A stretch of 27,421 nt of DNA from CAZHOS01 sp964534605 (GTDB lineage: Bacteria > Patescibacteriota > Saccharimonadia > Saccharimonadales > VXPC01). The position numbers and the translations under genes were made by a program. The notes beneath the pieces are model-generated. The model searched no databases. It had not been told where the DNA came from and saw only the letters and a list, made by a program, of their open reading frames with translations. The stretch is taken from positions 1 through 27,421 of the forward strand of contig CAZHOS010000013.1 in the NCBI GenBank assembly GCA_964534605.1. Direction: 5' to 3'. Positions 21,765 to 27,421 of the stretch are shown here, piece after piece (the stretch's first letter is position 1; each line of letters starts with the position of its first letter).

Positions 21765-22064
21765 ATGAAGGCACTATGGAATGGCGAAACTATTGCCAGC
21801 AGCGACGAGACAATCGTAATAGAGGGTAATCATTATTTCCCGGCAGAATCTGTTGATAAAGACTGCTTAGACAAATCTGATCTCGTCACAACCTGCGGCT
21901 GGAAGGGCGACGCAGACTATTACCACCTCAAACAAGGCGACAAAACCGTCGAAAACGCAGCCTGGTACTACGCTACACCACTACCCAACTCTATAACGAG
22001 GGTCGGCAAAGACTACACCAACTACATTGCCTTTTACCCAAACGTCGTCGACATTACCGACTAA
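21765..22064 (+). CDS. DUF427 domain protein
   Basis: A 99-aa single-domain DUF427 protein. Recognisable features are KALWNGETIASSDETIVIEGNHYFP at the N-terminus, a TTCGWKGDADYYHL core (the family's C-x-W-K-G-x-x-x-Y-Y), and AAWYYATPLP. The family is widespread in Actinobacteria and other bacteria and has a small beta-rich fold; its biochemical role is unsettled. The gene has its own promoter and a strong ribosome-binding site, so it is likely separate from the kinase operon. Confidence 0.93.
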   Translation: MKALWNGETIASSDETIVIEGNHYFPAESVDKDCLDKSDLVTTCGWKGDADYYHLKQGDKTVENAAWYYATPLPNSITRVGKDYTNYIAFYPNVVDITD

Positions 22065-22083
22065 CTCCAATTATTAAAAATAC

Positions 22084-22112
22084 TTGTAATAGCTTACTAT
22101 TAATGTTATAGT
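22084..22112 (+). promoter_or_regulatory. promoter of zinc-ribbon gene copy 1
   Basis: TTGTAA (22084-22089), a 17-nt spacer and TATAGT (22107-22112). Transcription from about 22119 would give a 200-nt 5' leader before the gene at 22320. Confidence 0.65.
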
Positions 22113-22118
22113 ATATTT

Positions 22119-22319
22119 AAGTTGTCTCAGTATTTGCACTTGTACGGTGCAGACGTGATCAGTGACGAGACAGTGGAGTTTCTAGCGAAACCCTACTGCC
22201 ATCGGTCGCCTTGGATCTGATCGCGGTATAGCTAGTGGCGAGACCGGGGACTTTCTTCTCTAACGACAACCCAAACACAAACATCTATTGCCCCTGCAAA
22301 GTGGGCGGAGGAGGCTATC
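22119..22319 (+). promoter_or_regulatory. long structured 5' leader of zinc-ribbon gene copy 1
   Basis: This 200-nt untranslated leader contains nested helices. GTCTC (about 22124) pairs with GAGAC (22166 region) enclosing GCAC/GTGC. CAGT...ACTG encloses GTTTC/GAAAC (around 22170-22200), and GGTC-GCC pairs with GGC-GACC (around 22204-22246). The last 45 nt (22271-22315), including the GGAGGAGG ribosome-binding site, are identical to the leader of copy 2. It may be a cis-regulatory RNA. It does not match a riboswitch class I know. Confidence 0.45.
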
Positions 22320-22328
22320 ATGGCTACT
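22271..22328 (+). repeat. duplicated leader block, copy 1
   Basis: 58 nt, differing at one position from 22821-22878. It covers the leader end, the ribosome-binding site and the first codons of the zinc-ribbon genes. Confidence 0.95.
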
Positions 22329-22652
22329 ATTAGGGCATCGTGCCTAGACTGCGGTAACGTAGAACTCACTACCAAAGACGTTACCGTGCGGGTATGCCTG
22401 GACGACGACAGAGGTGGGTATCGCTTTACTTGCCCCGTTTGCTCAATGGTGACTGCCAAGCCAGCAGACCATCGAACAATTGACCTACTCGTAGGATCAG
22501 GTGTCCACATGGACACGTGGACACTACCTGCAGAGCTTTTCGAAAAGAGAAGTGGGCGAGAAATCAATCACGACGACTTGCTTGAGTTCCATAATCTTCT
22601 GGAGGACGACGCTTTAATCGCAAAAGCAGTTGCAGAGCTCAGTGCTACGTAA
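22320..22652 (+). CDS. actinobacterial-type zinc-ribbon protein, copy 1
   Basis: A 110-aa protein with CxxC pairs at 8/11 and 38/41 and one extra Cys26, a zinc-ribbon pattern (ASCLDCGNVEL...YRFTCPVC). The middle part, HRTIDLLVGSGVHMDTWTLPAEL, and the ending with HDDLLEFHNLLEDD strongly resemble a small uncharacterised protein common in Actinobacteria. A strong GGAGGAGG ribosome-binding site precedes the ATG. It is followed by its own hairpin and terminator. A paralogue roughly 70% identical by eye follows 217 bp downstream in the same orientation. The function is unknown; a small nucleic-acid or transcription-associated zinc protein is possible. Confidence 0.88.
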   Translation: MATIRASCLDCGNVELTTKDVTVRVCLDDDRGGYRFTCPVCSMVTAKPADHRTIDLLVGSGVHMDTWTLPAELFEKRSGREINHDDLLEFHNLLEDDALIAKAVAELSAT

Positions 22653-22663
22653 TCACAAACCGT

Positions 22664-22718
22664 GGGCTCTTTAGGGGCTCCATCCCCGGCTACGATAAGG
22701 CCGGGGAATTACTTTTTA
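22664..22718 (+). terminator. terminator of zinc-ribbon copy 1
   Basis: CCCCGGC (22684-22690) pairs with GCCGGGG (22700-22706) and is followed by a CTTTTTA run. A smaller upstream hairpin, GGCTC/GGGCT (two GU pairs), replaces the AGCTC/GAGCT stem of copy 2, so pairing is kept although the sequence changed. Confidence 0.8.
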
Positions 22719-22778
22719 TAATAAAACGCTAGCACCAGAGAAAAAGAAATCTTCCTTAATATTATGCTATTCTAAGAT

Positions 22779-22816
22779 TGGCTAATCCAAGTCCAAGACA
22801 TTAAGTCAATTAGCCA
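22779..22816 (+). repeat. inverted repeat in the leader of zinc-ribbon copy 2
   Basis: TGGCTAAT (22779-22786) pairs with ATTAGCCA (22809-22816), loop 22 nt, just before the duplicated leader block. It is absent from copy 1, whose upstream leader is quite different, so the two genes may be regulated differently. Confidence 0.6.
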
Positions 22817-22820
22817 TAAT

Positions 22821-22878
22821 CCAAACACAAACATCTATTGCCCCTGCAAAGTGGGCGGAGGAGGCCATCATGGCTACT
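22821..22878 (+). repeat. duplicated leader block, copy 2
   Basis: Second copy of the 58-nt block at 22271-22328, one mismatch. Confidence 0.95.
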
Positions 22879-23208
22879 GCTAGGACATCGTGCCCAGACT
22901 GTGGGGATGTAGAACTCACTACCGAAGACGTTACCGTGCGGGTATGCCTGGACGATAACAGGGGAGAATACCGCTTTACGTGCCCCAGATGCAGGACGAC
23001 TGTTGTTAAATCAGCGGAACATCGGACTATCGACTTGCTGGTTGCCTCAGGTGCTCACATGGACACCTGGACACTCCCAGCAGAGCTGTCAGAACGTCCT
23101 AGTGGTGCAGAGCTACAGATCTGCCACGACGACATCCTGAATCTGCACAGTCAGCTACAAGATGACGCTGCAGTTGCAGCTGCAGTTGCAGCACTCGATG
23201 ATGCGTAA
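22870..23208 (+). CDS. actinobacterial-type zinc-ribbon protein, copy 2
   Basis: A 112-aa paralogue of the preceding gene with the same CxxC 8/11, Cys26 and CxxC 38/41 layout (TSCPDCGDVEL...YRFTCPRC). Both keep the VRVCLDD and HMDTWTLPAEL segments. The C-terminal Ala/Val-rich end is encoded by an imperfect 12-bp tandem repeat (GCTGCAGTTGCA twice), which looks like recent replication slippage. It has the same GGAGGAGG site and its own terminator. The tandem arrangement with matching flanks indicates duplication of a whole leader-gene-terminator cassette. Confidence 0.88.
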   Translation: MATARTSCPDCGDVELTTEDVTVRVCLDDNRGEYRFTCPRCRTTVVKSAEHRTIDLLVASGAHMDTWTLPAELSERPSGAELQICHDDILNLHSQLQDDAAVAAAVAALDDA

Positions 23209-23218
23209 TCACAAACCG

Positions 23219-23275
23219 TGAGCTCTTTAGGAGCTTCATCCCCGGCTACGATAAGGCCGGGGAATTACTTTTTAT
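23219..23275 (+). terminator. terminator of zinc-ribbon copy 2
   Basis: CCCCGGC (23240-23246) pairs with GCCGGGG (23256-23262), followed by a CTTTTTA run. The loop and stem are identical to copy 1. The small AGCTC/GAGCT hairpin precedes it. Confidence 0.8.
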
Positions 23276-23293
23276 GACTACAGCTACAGCGTG

Positions 23294-23857
23294 CTAGCGT
23301 ATGTCGGCTGCACCAAATAGCTGGCCAAATGCACGGCACCAAATAACTACAGACTGAAAGTTATCTATGTTGTCTGGTAGCACATAAACCTGCCCACCAC
23401 TAGTTTGCTGTAGGTCACCAAGAGATACAAACTCGCCAAGAGGTTCGCCTGATTCTACTTTGCTCTCGGCCAGATAAATCAGCAGGTCTGGGCCATTCGA
23501 GGAAGAGAAGTCATCATCAAATACCAACAGATTCTGCCCATCCAGCTGGACAACTCTGGCAGCACCCTCGGCACGGTAATTGTTGCGCCCAACAAATCTA
23601 CCTGTCTGCAGAACTAGATCTTCGCGCAGAACTGCACCCTGGCTGTCTATGAGGTCCGGATCGCTAGCCACAGCCGACTCGTCGTCAACACGTAAACTGG
23701 ACTGAACCTCTAGAAAAGTCGGAGCTGCAACCTGTTCGATGTTTACAGTGTTGCGATCCTTCCATAGATTCCAGCCTACAAATGCGCTCGTTAGCACAAC
23801 TGCAACAAGAATTATCTTGATTAACTTTTTTATAATTTTAGTGGACGAAATGCTCAT
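23294..23857 (-). CDS. membrane-anchored DM13-domain protein, paralogue 1
   Basis: A 187-aa protein with a basic N-terminus, one transmembrane helix (about 12-30), then an external linker and a C-terminal DM13 domain (about 80-187). DM13 hallmarks visible are GRFVGRNNYRAEGAARV, LVFDDDFSSSNGPDLLIYL, the GxxVSLGDLQQTSGGQVYVLP segment, and VVIWCRAFGQLFGAA with its single conserved Cys. The family is proposed to carry out redox or electron-transfer steps; the mechanism is not established. The start ATG 23857 is 6 nt after a TATAGT hexamer. It shares the GWNLWKDRNTVNI membrane-proximal segment with the paralogue at 24720-25391. Confidence 0.88.
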   Translation of the reverse strand: MSISSTKIIKKLIKIILVAVVLTSAFVGWNLWKDRNTVNIEQVAAPTFLEVQSSLRVDDESAVASDPDLIDSQGAVLREDLVLQTGRFVGRNNYRAEGAARVVQLDGQNLLVFDDDFSSSNGPDLLIYLAESKVESGEPLGEFVSLGDLQQTSGGQVYVLPDNIDNFQSVVIWCRAFGQLFGAADIR

Positions 23858-23863
23858 GCCTAC

Positions 23864-23869
23864 ACTATA
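23864..23869 (-). promoter_or_regulatory. -10 hexamer of DM13 paralogue 1, leaderless layout
   Basis: On the minus strand TATAGT ends 6 nt before the ATG at 23857. Confidence 0.55.
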
Positions 23870-23894
23870 CAGGACTCTTTAGGCTTACGACTAG

Positions 23895-24659
23895 CTAGAC
23901 GTCGGATGCCTTGTCCACAAGATAGGGCTGCAACCGGTAAGGGGTGATCCTTACTAGCAGGTTCGTTAGTAACTTGTTCTGTAGACCATACGTCACTTCA
24001 GAACGACCCCGCATCATGGCCTGGTAGCCAAGACGAGCAACGTCTCGAGGATCGGCACCCTTCGTCTTATCAGGGGCATCAGCGTGCTCAAAGAAAGCCG
24101 TCCTGGTTACACCTGGGTGCAGAGAGGTAACCGACACGCCTGTTCCGCGCAGATCATAATGTAGCGCTCTGCTGAGTGAGCGCACAAAAGCCTTAGTTGC
24201 ATAATAAACAGGCTGGGCGGGGCCGGGCAAAAACGCTGCGATAGAGGCTACGTTTAGGATCTTGCCGTGACCCTTCTGCTTAAAGTCTGCTCCGAACAGA
24301 TGGCAGAGCTGCATCAGAGAGTTCATATTTAAGTAAGCGATGTCGTTGTGCCTTTGCAGGTCACCGTCAAAAAAGTCAGCAACATAGCCAGCCCCGGCGT
24401 TGTTAACCAGCACACTGACGTCTTGTTTGCGGCAGGCAGCATGCAGCTTTTTGGCAGATCCCGGCACCGATAGGTCAATAGCATGCACAGATACTGACAC
24501 ATCACTATGGTCAGCTGTTATCTGTTGCTTGACCTTGTTAAGTGAGCTTAGGCTCCGAGCGGTCAAAACCAGGTCGTGACCTTCCGCGGCCATAATCCGC
24601 GCCATCTCTAGCCCGATGCCGCTGCTAGCACCAGTTATTAAAGCTGTTTCCTTGTGCAT
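23895..24659 (-). CDS. short-chain dehydrogenase/reductase (classical SDR)
   Basis: A 254-aa NAD(P)H-dependent oxidoreductase. The Rossmann motif TGASSGIG (about 9-16), the adenine-site Asp in AIDLS, the NNAGAG motif, the catalytic Ser in NVASIAAF, and the active YxxxK as YYATK are all present. Residues after TGxxxGIG (TARS) suggest NADPH preference, as in the DltE-like subgroup. The substrate is unknown. GAGGT 6 nt before ATG 24659 supports Shine-Dalgarno initiation. Two DM13 paralogues on the same strand flank it, so it may have inserted between duplicated genes or belong to a small redox module. Confidence 0.93.
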   Translation of the reverse strand: MHKETALITGASSGIGLEMARIMAAEGHDLVLTARSLSSLNKVKQQITADHSDVSVSVHAIDLSVPGSAKKLHAACRKQDVSVLVNNAGAGYVADFFDGDLQRHNDIAYLNMNSLMQLCHLFGADFKQKGHGKILNVASIAAFLPGPAQPVYYATKAFVRSLSRALHYDLRGTGVSVTSLHPGVTRTAFFEHADAPDKTKGADPRDVARLGYQAMMRGRSEVTYGLQNKLLTNLLVRITPYRLQPYLVDKASDV

Positions 24660-24719
24660 CGTCTACCTCGCATATTTAATTACCTTGCTACTAGTGTAGC
24701 AGAGCTGCTGCGTGGGAGT

Positions 24720-25391
24720 TTACTGCAGGTCAGCGGCGCCAAATAGCTGGCCAAACGCTCTGCACCAGATAACAACAGACTGGAAGTCCTGAATGTTGTC
24801 TGGCAAGACGTAAACTTGACCACCAGCTGTCTGCTGTAAGTCGCCAAGGGAGACAAACTCACCCAGTGGTTCGCCAGATTCTACGTCGTTCTCGGACAGA
24901 TAGATCAGTAGGTCAGGGCCATTCGAAGATATGAAGTCGTCATCGAACACTAATAGATTCTGGCCATCAATCTCGGTAACCTTGACGGTACCTTGCGCTC
25001 TATAATTGTTAAAGCCCGTAAAGGTGCCCGACCTTTCTATAAGATCGCCTCGCAGGGGTTGTCCTTCACTGTCGGTAATTGCAGGGGCAGGGGAATCTTC
25101 TATCGGCGTAGTGAGTTCTATAGTCCCAGTCGACTCCTCAGCCAGCACAGCGGTATTGGTAGGCTCTTCTAGGACAGATCCAACGCTCTCTGCCGGCTCG
25201 GCCAGCAATTCCGACTCGTCCTGTCGCAGCTGTTCTTGTGCCTCCTCGAACGAAATCACCGCCGCCTGATCTATATTAACTGTGTTGCGATCCTTCCACA
25301 GATTCCAACCAACAAAACCACCAACTATTACTAGGGCCGTAGCTCCTAGTCCCACAATACTCTTGATAATGTATGAAAATAATTTGTTCAT
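24720..25391 (-). CDS. membrane-anchored DM13-domain protein, paralogue 2
   Basis: A 223-aa protein with one transmembrane helix (about 10-30), the shared GWNLWKDRNTVNI segment, an acidic Glu/Thr-rich linker longer than in paralogue 1, then a C-terminal DM13 domain (GTFTGFNNYRAQGTVKV, LVFDDDFISSNGPDLLIYL, GGQVYVLP, VVIWCRAFGQLFGAA). The domain is far more conserved between the two copies than the linker. ATG 25391 lies 6 nt after a TAGTCT hexamer. The function is probably parallel to paralogue 1, with a different reach from the membrane. Confidence 0.9.
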   Translation of the reverse strand: MNKLFSYIIKSIVGLGATALVIVGGFVGWNLWKDRNTVNIDQAAVISFEEAQEQLRQDESELLAEPAESVGSVLEEPTNTAVLAEESTGTIELTTPIEDSPAPAITDSEGQPLRGDLIERSGTFTGFNNYRAQGTVKVTEIDGQNLLVFDDDFISSNGPDLLIYLSENDVESGEPLGEFVSLGDLQQTAGGQVYVLPDNIQDFQSVVIWCRAFGQLFGAADLQ

Positions 25392-25397
25392 GCCAAC

Positions 25398-25403
25398 AGA
25401 CTA
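25398..25403 (-). promoter_or_regulatory. -10-like hexamer of DM13 paralogue 2, leaderless layout
   Basis: On the minus strand TAGTCT ends 6 nt before the ATG at 25391, as for paralogue 1. Confidence 0.45.
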
Positions 25404-25450
25404 CACCTCTAGACTGATTAACAGCTGAGCAAACCCTGAAAATTCCCCCA

Positions 25451-25502
25451 AAATGCAAAAAGGAGTATAGCTGCGCGAGTTTCCTCGCGCCGCTATACTC
25501 CT
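25451..25502 (-). terminator. intrinsic terminator of the GH5 gene
   Basis: An 11-bp stem (25461-25471 with 25492-25502) is extended by CGCGAG/CTCGCG (25474-25479 with 25484-25489). On the minus strand it is followed by TTTTTGCATTTT, matching the orientation of the GH5 gene that stops at 25527. Confidence 0.85.
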
Positions 25503-25526
25503 CGAACAGTCTTAACTCACTATGAC

Positions 25527-27251
25527 TTACTCGTTAACCTCGAAGACAACATTTGCGCCCCCGAAGTCACCACTATACACCACCAACGAGCCAGGCCCAT
25601 TAATAGTGATCAACAGGTGCTGAAAGCGGTCATTTTGTGGAGTTCCGCCGTAGCTTGCTTCACCAGGGGCAGACCAGTCTTCGGTGCCGCTACCGGTAAC
25701 CTCCCACTCGCCTTCGAAAACTTCTTCCCAAACCTCCCAAGTGGCCTCGATATCCCACTCGCCTGTGGATTGGTAAGAACTAAGCTTGCCGTTCCAGCCA
25801 GTCAAATCACTGCCGATAGGAGTAATCGTAGCACCGTTAGTGCAACTAGCCTCCATCGGCTGTCCAGACTCGACCCGAAAGCTCACTTCGCACACGGTGC
25901 CGACTGAGCTTTCGGTCTCGGTAATCTGGGGTGGGGACGTGTCTTGGACCGGACATTCTGCCCCGCCCAGATCGCGGCAAACCACTGCACCCTGAGGTGT
26001 AAAGGTGCCATCCCACGAGCTAATGAGGCTCGGGAAGCCACAATCGCCTGGAAACCAGCCCCAACCGGTATATCCAACGCCGTTAGCCCTGACCCAGTCA
26101 ATAAGCTGCTGATTAAACACATCACTACAGGTAGCGTCGCTCCCTGCGATGAGGTCACCAAACTCGGTGATCACTACAGGATACTCGGCTAGTATCGGGC
26201 CAATCTCGCTGCTCCAACAGGCCTGATCGTCACACCTATTAATGTCATAGGTATGGAACCCCGCAACTACCAAACCCAGTGGGTCTGTCGGGGCATGATC
26301 AAGCCAGCCTCTCATATCATTGGCATATTGCAAGCCGTTGACAATCAGATCCTGCTGGGCACCTGCCTCTCGTACTGTGTCGACAAGCTGCTGCATGCCT
26401 ACAGACTGCCAGCCTTCTTCTGTTATACAGCCATTCAGCCAGCAATCCCAGTTCAGCTCTATTAGGGAGGGTTCGCTCTCTTCGTTGTACTCGAATGCCC
26501 AGACAGGCTCGTTGTGCAGCTCGAAGGCCACAACACGTTCATCCTGCCCGTACTCTTCGGCAATAGACCCCCAGAAGACAATGCTTCCTTCGTCTGGCAA
26601 AAGAGCTTGTTCCCGGGCCAATTGACCGTTAGGAGCACTCCAGTGCAAGTCAAAGATCACACTCCAACCTCGGCTATCAAGCTCTTGGATTAGCAGCTCG
26701 ACAGCCCCTCGGTAGGTACCCTGTACAGTCTGGACAGAATCGTCCTCGGCCAAGGTATGCACCCTGGTCGAAACGTCTTCGTTCCAGCAAGACTGATTCA
26801 TTGGTAAACGGATGACCGTAACCTCTGGAAGCCCGGCAATTGCATCCAGGCTCTCAAGCAGACCGGGATCAAAGGCCTGGCCATTCTGCACACACTCCCA
26901 CTCGAGTGAGGGCAGGTTTAAGCCGTGATCCGAACTCCAGTCGATAGCCAAAAGGCCCTCGTCTGTTACTGGATCTTCCGCAGCTTCAGGCTGCTCGGCG
27001 GACTCATCTCCGTCGGGATCTGCTGTGGTGGCAGGCTCTTCCACTTCGGTAAAGTCGTCGCCTTCAGTTGTCCGCTCGTTGTCTGGCTCAGAAGACTCTA
27101 CGTCCTCTTCTGCCGGGGCAATCTCTGTCGAAGACGACTCTCTGACGCTTCTATCGGCAGAAGATGCACCTTCATCGCCATTTGCGCCGCCAGAACAAGC
27201 AGCCAAGATCAGCACTAGGCTGATCAACATAACTATTACTCCAACTCTCAT
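25527..27251 (-). CDS. GH5-type glycoside hydrolase lipoprotein
   Basis: A 574-aa lipoprotein. It has a signal peptide with lipobox LAAC (Cys19), an acidic Ser/Glu/Thr linker (20-98), a GH5-like TIM barrel (about 100-430), and a C-terminal beta-rich domain (about 450-574) that might bind carbohydrate. Barrel evidence: VIRLPMNQSCW, VIFDLHWSAPNG, acid/base Glu248 in AFELHNEPVW, GFHTYDI, and nucleophile Glu363 in VVITEFGD. All key GH5 residues are in place, so it is likely an active endo-glycanase (cellulase-like or related) on the cell surface. The start ATG 27251 follows GGAG at a workable distance. It could degrade host or environmental polysaccharide for this fermentative lifestyle (inferred). 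Confidence 0.92.
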   Translation of the reverse strand: MRVGVIVMLISLVLILAACSGGANGDEGASSADRSVRESSSTEIAPAEEDVESSEPDNERTTEGDDFTEVEEPATTADPDGDESAEQPEAAEDPVTDEGLLAIDWSSDHGLNLPSLEWECVQNGQAFDPGLLESLDAIAGLPEVTVIRLPMNQSCWNEDVSTRVHTLAEDDSVQTVQGTYRGAVELLIQELDSRGWSVIFDLHWSAPNGQLAREQALLPDEGSIVFWGSIAEEYGQDERVVAFELHNEPVWAFEYNEESEPSLIELNWDCWLNGCITEEGWQSVGMQQLVDTVREAGAQQDLIVNGLQYANDMRGWLDHAPTDPLGLVVAGFHTYDINRCDDQACWSSEIGPILAEYPVVITEFGDLIAGSDATCSDVFNQQLIDWVRANGVGYTGWGWFPGDCGFPSLISSWDGTFTPQGAVVCRDLGGAECPVQDTSPPQITETESSVGTVCEVSFRVESGQPMEASCTNGATITPIGSDLTGWNGKLSSYQSTGEWDIEATWEVWEEVFEGEWEVTGSGTEDWSAPGEASYGGTPQNDRFQHLLITINGPGSLVVYSGDFGGANVVFEVNE

Positions 27252-27421
27252 GTCACTCTCCGTAAGGGTAGGGGATAGGTAGTAAGTCTAAATTGTTAAA
27301 GACCGTTCGTGCGCAATTTACGCATCATGTTATTTTATAATAAATCACTAGTAAAATCAACCTTTTACTTCTCTCGAATGCCTACTGCCAAGTGCAGGCA
27401 CTATCGGCAGAGCCGTACTTC
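27252..27421. other. upstream region of the GH5 gene, window edge
   Basis: No gene is seen. It holds the GH5 promoter region and AT-rich DNA (27330-27360). A short inverted element, GCCTACTGCC...GGCAGAGCC, lies near 27380-27416. Confidence 0.4.

Noticed and set aside
22170..22250. Guanidine-I (ykkC) riboswitch, suggested by TTTCTAGCGAAACCC and ACTGCCATCGG
   Set aside because: The conserved CTAGGG-TCCG and ACTGGTCCGAGAG strings are not matched, and the downstream gene is not a typical target.
1..27421. CRISPR array, IS element, integrase or prophage genes
   Set aside because: No regularly spaced repeats, transposase or integrase motifs, or terminal inverted repeats were seen. The only repeats are the zinc-ribbon cassette and local hairpins.

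Overview
The window reads as a Candidate Phyla Radiation (Patescibacteria) chromosome segment, most likely Candidatus Saccharibacteria (TM7). The reasons are a compact layout of short genes, many small membrane-anchored or lipoprotein surface proteins (sortase, PEGA, DM13, DUF3048, Lys-rich tails), no outer-membrane machinery, and a pair of actinobacterial-type zinc-ribbon genes. TGA is used only as a stop (for example at the ends of the NnrD-like, DUF3048 and HxT-motif genes), so this is not a recoded Gracilibacteria/Absconditabacteria. The phylum is inferred from gene content; no 16S rRNA is present.

Layout. 1-1280: no convincing protein gene, but a long run of perfect or GU-containing hairpins between a promoter-like site (134-163) and an intrinsic terminator (1248-1276). 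I read it as a candidate large structured RNA of about 1.1 kb. 1399-3950: secreted or anchored SNase-type nuclease, a convergent family-2 glycosyltransferase, and a divergent membrane-anchored glycosidase. 3985-5345: an unlisted 55-aa small ORF, smpB, and a Lys-tailed membrane protein. 5439-9160: exonuclease III (xth), a two-gene operon of an HxT-motif protein and a HAM1/RdgB-like nucleotide pyrophosphatase, then small ORF, HAD phosphatase and NnrD-like kinase-fold protein. 9130-10689: an endonuclease/exonuclease/phosphatase-fold protein, a perfect 50-bp palindrome, tRNA-Leu(CAA) and a Nudix hydrolase. 10787-14648: surface block of sortase, PEGA protein and a Lys/Ala-rich membrane protein. 14930-18592: lipoprotein, GNAT acetyltransferase, gltX and a left-handed beta-helix acyltransferase-like protein. 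18734-21719: an operon of DUF3048 protein, PAS histidine kinase and single-domain response regulator. 21765-23208: DUF427 gene and two tandem zinc-ribbon paralogues with duplicated leaders and terminators. 23294-25391: two DM13 paralogues flanking an SDR oxidoreductase. 25527-27251: a GH5-type lipoprotein glycosidase.

Themes. Envelope and surface functions dominate (two TIM-barrel glycosidases, glycosyltransferase, sortase, PEGA, DM13, DUF3048 with a sensor kinase), mixed with nucleic-acid and nucleotide housekeeping (SNase, Xth, HAM1, Nudix, SmpB, GluRS). A recurrent regulatory layout is a -10-like hexamer ending 6-7 nt before the start codon with no Shine-Dalgarno, which implies leaderless mRNAs. 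Other genes, especially those inside the duplicated zinc-ribbon block, carry clear GGAGG-type sites. The most novel-looking elements are the 1.1-kb structured region, the duplicated leader/zinc-ribbon/terminator cassette, the palindrome between divergent promoters, and a probable AUC start on the DUF3048 gene.
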